The translations under genes were made by a program, and so were the position numbers. From contig NZ_OY762276.1 of assembly GCF_963665445.1 (NCBI RefSeq), forward strand, positions 2,617,501-2,681,500: 64,000 nucleotides of DNA, in the 5' to 3' direction. Numbering within the stretch: the first letter of the stretch is position 1; every line of letters starts with the position of its first letter. Below the pieces are notes generated by a model that did not search any database, had not been told where the DNA came from, and saw only the letters and a program-made list of their open reading frames with translations. Positions 52,375-59,473 of this stretch are shown piece after piece. The stretch comes from an uncultured Desulfobulbus sp. Its GTDB lineage: Bacteria > Desulfobacterota > Desulfobulbia > Desulfobulbales > Desulfobulbaceae.

Positions 52375-52946
52375 TTTTTATCCCCTTCAGATTTAACGAA
52401 GATAGATTTTAAAAATTTATTAGTTCCGGCATCATTAGGGCAGGAATAGCTAGATCCATGCCAAAAACCTGGCAAATCTCCGCCTATGCGAACATAATAA
52501 ATCAATTCACCTAACAATTTTTCATCAGTATTGCGAATTATTGAATAATGAGAACGAATGATCTTTGGGTTTTTTTCTCGCAAATATATTTCTTTCCAAG
52601 AAAATTTATAGTTAGATCCTAATGCTAGTTCTTTCATGCTTGGATGATAAAATTTAACCAGTCCCCATTTATCGAATTGATCTTCAGGCAATTTCTCCGT
52701 TTCGTAAATTTTTTCACCTCCATCCTGCGCACACATTTCCCTTACCCTGGCGTCCCAATACATTTTTTTTCCTGTGACCTGCCAGAATGGACCTCCGAAC
52801 CATACCGAAAACAACATGACCCCAACGCCAATATAAAGTGATTTTTCAAATAAACCAGCTGGTTGCCATAGTCTACAAAGACGATAGATCACCCAGCCAA
52901 AAAACAGCCAAATAGCAATCAGCGCCAAAAGATATATCCCACTCAT
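52371..52946 (-). CDS. Small membrane protein encoded upstream of the lipase
   Basis: 191 residues with two membrane helices near the N terminus (IYLLALIAIWLFFGWVIYRL and LYIGVGVMLFSVWFGGPFW) and a C-terminal domain of about 130 residues. I do not recognise the family. I chose the ATG at 52946, preceded by GAGGAAT; the open frame runs to 53033 without a better start. Its stop overlaps the lipase ATG (ATGA), so it is co-translated with the lipase and could be a chaperone or protector for it. That is inference from position. Confidence 0.7.
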   Translation of the reverse strand: MSGIYLLALIAIWLFFGWVIYRLCRLWQPAGLFEKSLYIGVGVMLFSVWFGGPFWQVTGKKMYWDARVREMCAQDGGEKIYETEKLPEDQFDKWGLVKFYHPSMKELALGSNYKFSWKEIYLREKNPKIIRSHYSIIRNTDEKLLGELIYYVRIGGDLPGFWHGSSYSCPNDAGTNKFLKSIFVKSEGDKK

Positions 52947-53209
52947 ATGAAATTCCTCATATCTTACTTGCTCGAATCCATTTGATTTGACGAAAATCCT
53001 ATTCCCCGTATCTGTATCTCCAATTATTTGCAAGAATTATTTCCTTACCATTTTATCTGTTTTTTTAACAAAATTGACACATTCCTTTCGTTGCAATGGC
53101 TTTAGAGGAATCCTTGCTCTGTGAGGATTAAGAAAAATTTATTCGTAACCGATCAGGGGAGACTAATTTTTCACTGGCGTCGTAAGCCAGCATTTGCTAC
53201 GGTGCTGTT

Positions 53210-54088
53210 ATGGAAACCACAGCGCCTATGTACAAAATTCGGGGTCGCCACCTCAACCAGCATGACCTAGCCGAAATCCGTGAGTTCGTTACCGACCATT
53301 GGGATACTGGTCGCACGGCGATCTCGAAAATTCTCTGCCAGCGGTGGCAGTGGCGGCAGCCAAACGGCCAGTTGAAGGATATGGCCTGCCGGAGCCTCCT
53401 GCTCACCTTGGAGAAAAAAGGCGAACTCATTTTGCCGCCTCGGATGAAGGAGACCTATCGTTTCCCTCGTCGGGCAGATCGCCGTACCTATGCAATTGAC
53501 ACCACGGAAATGGCTGGTCCTGTTTCCGCGTTTGGCTCTTTGACAATCAAGATGGTTCGCCAAAGCCCTGATGAGGGGGTATGGGATTACCTGATTGACC
53601 GCTATCATTATCTGGGCGCCCCCTGGATCGTCGGTTCGTCGCTGAAATATCTCGCCTACCTGGACGATCGCCTGGTTGCCTGTCTTGGTTGGGGCTCCGC
53701 TGCCTGGAAGATAGCCTCTCGCGATCAGTTGATCGGTTGGAACCATGAGCAGCGAGAGCGCAACCTGTCTCAAGTGGTGAACAACGTTCGTTTCCTTATC
53801 CTGCCTTGGGTCAACGTTCAGCACCTGGCATCTAAGGTGCTCGCCTTGAACATCCGCCAGTTGGAACGGGATTGGTTCGCCTTTTACCGGGAACCCATCT
53901 GTCTGCTGGAGACCTTTGTAGAGACCGGGCGTTTTAAGGGGACCTGTTACCGGGCCGCCAACTGGGCCAAGGTGGGAGAAACCACCGGTCGTGGTAAATA
54001 TGACCGCCACTGCCAACGAAGCGAGCCGGTAAAGGCTGTCTTCCTCTACCCGTTGAACACACAATTCAGGGAGCTACTTCGTGGCTAA
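53210..54088 (+). CDS. DruA-like DUF4338 protein of the IS66-type element
   Basis: 292 residues. The N-terminal 90 residues form a DNA-binding-like helical region (HDLAEIREFVTDHWDTGRTAISKILCQRW). The DUF4338 core has WDYLIDRYHYLGAPWIVGSSLKY, LACLGWGSAAWK in similar form, NNVRFLILPWVNVQHLASKVLAL and, at the end, a Lys-rich stretch. This domain defines DruA of the Druantia anti-phage system, but here it is inside an insertion sequence and overlaps tnpC by 8 bp. I read it as a transposition partner of TnpC, with defence unproven. Confidence 0.85.
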   Translation: METTAPMYKIRGRHLNQHDLAEIREFVTDHWDTGRTAISKILCQRWQWRQPNGQLKDMACRSLLLTLEKKGELILPPRMKETYRFPRRADRRTYAIDTTEMAGPVSAFGSLTIKMVRQSPDEGVWDYLIDRYHYLGAPWIVGSSLKYLAYLDDRLVACLGWGSAAWKIASRDQLIGWNHEQRERNLSQVVNNVRFLILPWVNVQHLASKVLALNIRQLERDWFAFYREPICLLETFVETGRFKGTCYRAANWAKVGETTGRGKYDRHCQRSEPVKAVFLYPLNTQFRELLRG

Positions 54089-55493
54089 GGAATATACGCC
54101 CCTGGATCTCCAGATCAGCGATGCCGAGTTAGAGCGACTGCCACCTTCGGCTCTCCGCCTGATTATCCGCAAACTCCTGGAGCATATCGCCCGCCAAGAT
54201 CAACGCATCAAAGAGCTGGAGACTGAAGTCAGCCAGCTCAAGGCCAGGCTTGACCAGAATTCGTCCAATTCTAATAAGCCGCCGTCAACAGATTCGCCCT
54301 ACAAGGAAAATGCACCAAAAACCAACAAGGCAAAATCCGGTGGGCGTAAGGGGCACAAAGGACACCGTCAGCAACTCATACCGCCGACTAAAACAGAAAT
54401 CGTGCACCCCGGTCGGTGCACCTGCGGTTGCCGGACGTTTACCGAGCTCCGTCCTTACCACACCCATCAGCATATTGAGCTGCCCGAAATAGCGATGACG
54501 GTCATCCATTTTATCCTTTATCGCGGCAAGTGCAGCAAATGCGGAAAAACGGGTAAAGGGCACACACCAAAAAGATTTCAAACCGGCTTTGGCCCCAGGC
54601 TCTGTGCACTGGTGGCCGAAATCGGCGGTATCGAAGGCAACAGCCGGCAGGCTATTCAGTCTTTTTGCTCCTCGGTCCTGGGTATCAGTATCAGCCTTGG
54701 AGCAATTCAGAATATTATCGACCGGGCCTCCAGCGCTATCCAGCCTCATTATGAGGCGATCGGCGAGAAAGCGCATGCCGCCAGGGTAAACCATGTTGAC
54801 GAAACCCCATGGAAAAACAACGGCAAGCTCAACTGGCTCTGGGTAATGGCCAGTTCGGTGGTCGCCTATTTCATGGTCCACACCCATCGCTCCAAGGATG
54901 CTTTTGAATCCTTGGTCGGAGGCTGGGAAGGCATCCTGGTCAGTGACGGCTATCGATTGTACCAAAACTGGGTGCATGCCCGCCAAACCTGCCTGGCCCA
55001 CCTGATCCGCCGGGCCAAGGGATTGGCCGAGCGCAAAGATCCGGAGCTTGTTCAATGTGGAACTTGGGCCCGAGATGAACTGCGCCGCCTCTGCAGGATG
55101 GCTAAGGATCCACCGACAAAAGCTGAGTGGCACGCATTTTACGCCCGGCTCAACCGGTTGATCGCGCTGTATATCGATTCCGACAGCGAAGCGGGGAAGC
55201 TTGTCCGCCATATCGACACGGAAATGGGCTCGCTTTTTACCTTCTTGCTTGAGGAGGGCGTTGACCCGACCAACAATTTCGGAGAACGGATGCTGCGCTA
55301 TGCCGTGCTCTGGAGAAAACGCAGCCAGGGGACCAGCAGCGACAAAGGCAACCGCTGGGTGGAACGCATCGTTTCGCTCAGGCAAACCTGCCGCTTGCAG
55401 GGTAAGTCATCCTTTCACGTCCTCGTTGACGCGATGGATGCATTCTTCAAAGATCAACAACCTGACCTGGAGTGGATCAGGTCGGCGACTTGA
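54081..55493 (+). CDS. IS66-type transposase TnpC
   Basis: 470-residue DDE transposase starting at a GTG within the DruA-like gene. An N-terminal coiled coil (IARQDQRIKELETEVSQLKARLDQ region) and SNSNKPPSTDSPY are followed by an IS66 zinc-binding domain (CTCGCRTF, CSKCGKTGKG). The catalytic core has Asp in VDETPW, Asp in VSDGYRLY and Glu in NNFGERMLRY. The frame is unbroken. Only about 55% of the layout resembles the shorter TnpC at 28 kb, so the two elements are of different subgroups. Confidence 0.92.
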   Translation: MAKEYTPLDLQISDAELERLPPSALRLIIRKLLEHIARQDQRIKELETEVSQLKARLDQNSSNSNKPPSTDSPYKENAPKTNKAKSGGRKGHKGHRQQLIPPTKTEIVHPGRCTCGCRTFTELRPYHTHQHIELPEIAMTVIHFILYRGKCSKCGKTGKGHTPKRFQTGFGPRLCALVAEIGGIEGNSRQAIQSFCSSVLGISISLGAIQNIIDRASSAIQPHYEAIGEKAHAARVNHVDETPWKNNGKLNWLWVMASSVVAYFMVHTHRSKDAFESLVGGWEGILVSDGYRLYQNWVHARQTCLAHLIRRAKGLAERKDPELVQCGTWARDELRRLCRMAKDPPTKAEWHAFYARLNRLIALYIDSDSEAGKLVRHIDTEMGSLFTFLLEEGVDPTNNFGERMLRYAVLWRKRSQGTSSDKGNRWVERIVSLRQTCRLQGKSSFHVLVDAMDAFFKDQQPDLEWIRSAT

Positions 55494-55523
55494 GGGGTAC
55501 CCCCTGATCGGTTACATTTATTC

Positions 55524-55748
55524 CCTTGGCGTTAGGATATATTGTGACATTTGGTTCAGTTAATTTGGGTCATTCGTCTCTTGGTTGAACTTACCAGATC
55601 AGATTATAGAGTCCAATTAAAGTATACCCTAACCTGACGTCAGGTTTTCGCCTTAATTCTGTCAGAATAGAATTGTATTTTTATTTTATTGACACTTTAG
55701 TGGCGAAGCCTTAGATTTCAACCTGACACTATAGATGCAGGAGGAGGT
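55524..55748 (+). promoter_or_regulatory. Resolution-site region and tnpR promoter
   Basis: A perfect 16-bp palindrome AACCTGACGTCAGGTT lies at 55631-55646 and a matching half-site AACCTGAC at 55720-55727, a layout expected for resolvase binding sites. A good promoter overlaps it: TTGACA at 55689-55694, 17 bp, then TAGATT at 55712-55717. GAGGAGG lies just before the resolvase ATG at 55749. The resolvase probably represses its own gene by binding here. Confidence 0.75.
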
Positions 55749-56306
55749 ATGCGGGGACATAGGATTGGTTACATTCGAGTGAGTAGCTATGATCAGAATC
55801 CAGATCGACAACTGGAGGACGTATCAACAGACAAGGTCTTTATCGATAAAGCGTCAGGGAAAGACGTTCACCGGCCTAGACTTGAGGAGCTTTTATCTTT
55901 TGTGCGGGAAGGTGACACAGTCGTGGTGCACAGCATGGATCGCCTCGCTCGCAACCTGGATGACTTGCGTCGATTGGTCCAGAATCTGACCCAACGTGGA
56001 ATTCGTATCGAATTCGTGAAAGAACACCTGGCGTTTACTGGCGAGGATTCGCCAATGGCAAATCTGATGTTATCCGTGATGGGGGCCTTTGCCGAATTTG
56101 AGCGGGCGCTTATTCGCGAAAGACAGCGTGAAGGAATAGCGTTGGCAAAACAGCGAGGTGCTTACAGGGGCCGGAAAAAGGTTCTAACTCCAAAACAATC
56201 AGAACAGATAAGGCAACGAGCGGCTGCAGGCGAGTCCAAAGCAAAATTGGCCCGTGAGTATGGGATTAGTCGCGAGACGGTTTATCAATACCTCAGAGAC
56301 AACTAG
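55749..56306 (+). CDS. tnpR: Serine resolvase of the Tn3-family transposon
   Basis: 185-residue serine recombinase that resolves the cointegrates made by TnpA. The catalytic Ser lies in IGYIRVSSYDQN, the Arg pair in HSMDRLARNLDDL, followed by the long helix (FAEFERALIRERQREGIALAKQRGAYRGRKK). The C-terminal helix-turn-helix is AKLAREYGISRETVYQYL. It stands next to palindromic sites and about 17 kb from tnpA, an unusual separation for a Tn3 element. Confidence 0.95.
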   Translation: MRGHRIGYIRVSSYDQNPDRQLEDVSTDKVFIDKASGKDVHRPRLEELLSFVREGDTVVVHSMDRLARNLDDLRRLVQNLTQRGIRIEFVKEHLAFTGEDSPMANLMLSVMGAFAEFERALIRERQREGIALAKQRGAYRGRKKVLTPKQSEQIRQRAAAGESKAKLAREYGISRETVYQYLRDN

Positions 56307-56332
56307 CAGTATATTATATATAGGAGACAATC

Positions 56333-56989
56333 GTGCTGCTCGGTAGCTCAACAAAATACGGTGCCGGATTGAGGCTTGCTGGTGACCACACAGATCTTTG
56401 TGACCTCTACGAAACAATCCACTACTTTGTTCCCGAAAATGGGCTGATCCCTCCGCACCATGACGAATTTGTTTTGGGGTTGGCTTATGACGTTCGCCAT
56501 GCGTACCAGGGGGACCGTGATACTCAGCTCATCAATAATCCGAACGGGAGCTCCATCTACTTCGCTGTCGACATCCTATGGCCTATTTTTTTGGTTCAAG
56601 TAGCTATGCTTCGAGCGATAGCAGCATACTTGCCGACAACGAGGTCTCATCAAGCAACCCTGTACAGGATTGAGGCGTGCATTGAAAGCGCTATGAACGC
56701 CATCGATGCCAATGTTTCACGCAAATGCTGCGACTGGCTCCATGATTTTTCTCCCCTTCCGGAAGGGTACCTGATGAGCTTTGTTTCCCAGCAGTCCAAG
56801 CTCTATGTTCTGGCCGCAACCACAGCTAAGTCTCGCCTTCGCAAACTGCCAGAAATCATCAGCGACATTTCACCTTACTCTCCTGCATACAAGGAGTATG
56901 AGACAGAATTGAGGACCATTGCGGAACAACAGAAGTGCAGCCCAGATGATCTCCATGATGATTCCGAATGGCCAAAATTCAAATGGTAA
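56333..56989 (+). CDS. Unrecognised protein after the resolvase, possibly DUF6904-like
   Basis: 218 residues from a GTG at 56333 preceded by GGAGA. Visible features are GDHTDLCDLYETIHYFV near the N terminus and VLGLAYDVRHAYQGDRD near residues 45-63, which recall the pattern of DUF6904 proteins; I am not certain. The remainder is helical, with no membrane segment or signal peptide. It begins 26 bp after tnpR in the same direction and may be co-transcribed, as a passenger of the transposon. Confidence 0.65.
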   Translation: MLLGSSTKYGAGLRLAGDHTDLCDLYETIHYFVPENGLIPPHHDEFVLGLAYDVRHAYQGDRDTQLINNPNGSSIYFAVDILWPIFLVQVAMLRAIAAYLPTTRSHQATLYRIEACIESAMNAIDANVSRKCCDWLHDFSPLPEGYLMSFVSQQSKLYVLAATTAKSRLRKLPEIISDISPYSPAYKEYETELRTIAEQQKCSPDDLHDDSEWPKFKW

Positions 56990-57112
56990 CGACGGCACAG
57001 GGCTTCGGCGCCAATGAAATCGGGTCATAGCCCCTGCTAGTCTTCCTTGAAGACTGAAAGAGTCGATTTGAAAAAGTTGACACTTATCGCAATTTGCGGG
57101 TCATTGAGCCAT

Positions 57113-57382
57113 TTAGGAGCATGGGCCGTTACGTGTAAAGGTTACATACGCCCATATAGCTCGTGCATAATCGGGATTTTCATAATGTTTTTCCATTTCA
57201 GACGGTTTTGGAGCACTCCTTCCCTCTTCAGACAGAATCTCCAGGTGGGAAGCAATGGCTTCTTGAGTATTGCTTAGAGCTTCATCAATGGTTTCTCCGG
57301 CTGAAAAGCATCCGGGAATATCGGGAACCGATACACCAAAACAAGAGCCCTGATCTTTATGTATTGCGACGGGATATTTCAT
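57113..57382 (-). CDS. HicB-like antitoxin, probably truncated
   Basis: 89 residues. The N-terminal HicB fold is clear: MKYPVAIHKDQGSCFGVSVPDIPGC and AGETIDEALSNTQEAIASHLE. A full HicB usually continues into a DNA-binding ribbon-helix-helix domain, which is absent; the protein ends with TFTRNGPCS. No intact hicA is seen on either side. It is probably a remnant near the right end of the transposon, or a shortened stand-alone relative. Confidence 0.7.
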   Translation of the reverse strand: MKYPVAIHKDQGSCFGVSVPDIPGCFSAGETIDEALSNTQEAIASHLEILSEEGRSAPKPSEMEKHYENPDYARAIWAYVTFTRNGPCS

Positions 57383-57460
57383 TTTTCGGATTTTCCCTCC
57401 CTAATACGGTCTGCACTGCGGCGCTATCTTTTCATTCCCATCTGTCTTTCCTGGCACACT

Positions 57461-57613
57461 AAAAGTGGCAAAAGTCCACGGAATCTCCCTGTACATGGAT
57501 TAAAGAAAACAGAACGATAGAAAAATGGTGCAATTTATTGAAAATATGGAAAATTTTAAACAACACCGAGAACTTTTATGACATCCCGTTAACGGGAAAA
57601 GTGGCAAAAGTCC
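57461..57613. repeat. Two direct repeats and a palindrome near the transposon's right end
   Basis: AAAAGTGGCAAAAGTCC occurs at 57461-57477 and again at 57597-57613. A 12-bp palindrome CCCGTTAACGGG lies at 57585-57596, just before the second copy. They are in non-coding DNA between the hicB-like gene and the right inverted repeat and could be protein-binding sites or scars of recombination. Confidence 0.6.
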
Positions 57614-57686
57614 CGTTGGCATATATAGGAGACTACTTTAACCCGGTTGCTCAACAAAATTCGGAACGAGAGTTAAGGCTTTCTCG

Positions 57687-57728
57687 CAATTCCTATGTCG
57701 CGTTACGTACCTTTATGTAAGATGACCC
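57687..57728 (-). repeat. Right terminal inverted repeat of the Tn3-family transposon
   Basis: 42 bp ending GTAAGATGACCC, the exact inverse of 34989-35030. ATACAT follows it directly and matches the bases before the left end. Confidence 0.95.
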
Positions 57729-59405
57729 ATACATTGCCAGGCCTTTGGCCCCGTGCAATCTTCCCTTGATAAATCGGTCATCATCAACCTTTAAACCTTC
57801 CGGACGCTCAACGGCGGATTGCAGGTTGATAAGCCCTTTCAATTTGCCTGCAAGCTTCCTGATTTCCTCGGCATAACGTTGATCCTGAACGCTTTCGTTT
57901 GTCTCGTAGGTTTGGGGTGTGTGCTCCGGATAACGGCATTGTTTTCCCCGGTCATCGCAATATGCTTCCGGTTGTTGATCAACCATCGCATTGAACATGT
58001 TTTTTGTGCGACGTAGCGTAAACCGCTGCACGGCCTTTTGCATTTTCTGCCGTTCTGCCTTATTTGCCACCAATTGTCCATTCGACCGTCGAATACGCTG
58101 CTCAAGACGTTCGAACAGCTTCAAGGAATCATCGTCGAGATTATCCGCGCCCAGTAGGTCGACAATTCGCAAAAGGTCTCGTACCCCTTTATTGATGGGA
58201 GTGGCGGTAAACATCACCATGACATCCGCCATATTTCCCAATAAACCACGCGTCCTGGAAGAGGTCGGATTGAGAAAATTATGGGCCTCGTCCACTGCAA
58301 GCGATTGGGCTCTTCGGACCGTCTTGAGGATCTCCTTATGCTTCTCCGATTTTTCGTAGCTGAGAATCCCATGTGAGAGGACGGACAAAGGCAACCCGCA
58401 CTCGACGGCTTCTTTCTTCCAGGCGTCTTTGACAAAATTTGGCGGACAAACCAGGGCAGTTATATCCTTTCTCACTCTTCCAGTGCTCCAAATCCGATCC
58501 ATAACCGAGCGCAACAAATGTGCGCCCATCCGGGTCTTTCCCGAACCGGTGGCATCGGCAACCAGTACACTCCCTACATTTTCAACCATCCAAAGAGCCT
58601 GGGCAATACCGGTTTTCTGAGATGGCCAGAGCTCATTGCCACTGCTGACACATTTGTTTTTTATGTACCGTTGTGCCCATTCTCCTTCAAGAAGCTCACC
58701 ACAGGCACGACCTAAGGCATCCTCCCAGGACACCACCTGCATAAGTTGTTGAAGTAGATCAAGTAATTCCTGATTATAATCCTCACCCAACTCCCAGTAA
58801 TTTTTTGCTATCTGTTCGACTTCGCGGTATCTCTTTGGCTCCTTTTGAGCATCGAATCGAACATTCGCCTCCAATTGCCTTTGAAACCCCATAAAAGAAA
58901 AATTACTGGAACCAAGGGTTGCCGCTGATTCAGCAAGAAAGATCTTGGCATGCAGTTTGTTTTTCTCATCGGGGATATACCTACTTACAATCCTGCCGTT
59001 CTCGATCATCTCTTTGAACAAGAGGATCTTGTTGCACAAACGCAATGAAATGCCCGCTTCCAGCCAATAATCGACGACATCTTGGGGGAAGTTCGATTTT
59101 TTCAGGCTGTATTCCTTGCGCCTGGCAGGACTCGGTTCAGTGCCGAAAAGAATGGAAATCGACTCGGGCTGTTCACTGTTCAAGCTAGCTACAAAATCGA
59201 TCAGATAATCAAGAGAGGTAAAACCGGTGATGATGAGGGGAGAGGTACTTGCTCGAATATCGTTAAGAACAATGTCTTCAACCTTATTCTTAGCGAAATT
59301 TAATGGAAACCGCTGTTGTTCCGGCCAATCGGTAATTTTGCGGAGCTTGGCCGACCGAACCACTTGCGGTTCAAATAATCCTAATTGAGGCGTGAGTGGG
59401 GGCAC
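57729..59405 (-). pseudogene. 5' part of the PLD-SNF2 helicase gene split by the transposon
   Basis: 559 original codons from the ATG at 59405; the reading frame now runs 11 codons into the transposon end and stops at 57693. The N-terminal 200 residues contain one PLD-type motif (LHAKIFLAESAATLGSSNFS: His, Lys, then Ser-Asn), as in PLD-family nucleases. A SNF2-type helicase domain follows: Walker A ADATGSGKT, DEAH-like VDEAHNFLNP and FTATPIN. The matching second half is at 33387-34988. It lies 69 bp after the UvrD-like gene and was probably the third gene of that operon. The truncated product lacks the second RecA-like lobe. Confidence 0.92.
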
Positions 59406-59473
59406 AGGTACCTCCTTATAAGTTACCTGACCATCTTGCTTTGAAAAAGTTAATAGATGAGCAAATCAGACAT

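Larger units (their letters stand above)
53145..55515 (+). mobile_element. IS66-type element with a DruA-like gene
   Basis: 2,371-bp element with ends GTAACCGATCAGGGG at 53145 and its complement near 55515. Perfect 8-bp direct repeats ATTTATTC lie at 53137-53144 and 55516-55523. It carries two overlapping rightward genes: a DUF4338 (DruA-like) protein and tnpC. Classical IS66 elements carry tnpA and tnpB before tnpC; here their place is taken by the DruA-like gene. It lies inside the Tn3-family transposon just upstream of the lipase operon, so it may have removed that operon's promoter. Confidence 0.9.
34989..57728. mobile_element. Tn3-family transposon, 22.7 kb, carrying a lipase-RTX type I secretion locus
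   Basis: A 22,740-bp unit with perfect 42-bp terminal inverted repeats (34989-35030 and 57687-57728, outer bases GGGTCATC) and a 6-bp flanking repeat ATACAT (34983-34988 and 57729-57734). It contains tnpA at the left end, a resolvase with palindromic sites at the right, and between them a type I secretion operon, an IS66-type element and a mini-element. Tn3 elements usually duplicate 5 bp; the sixth base may be chance. Cargo lies between tnpA and tnpR rather than to one side. Confidence 0.93.

Noticed and set aside
53210-54088. Druantia anti-phage system
   Set aside because: Only the DruA-like domain is present, within an insertion sequence; no DruE-type helicase or other Druantia genes adjoin it.
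54285-55385. 366-codon leftward frame opposite tnpC of the IS66-type element
   Set aside because: Wholly antisense to a well-supported transposase, with no family resemblance.
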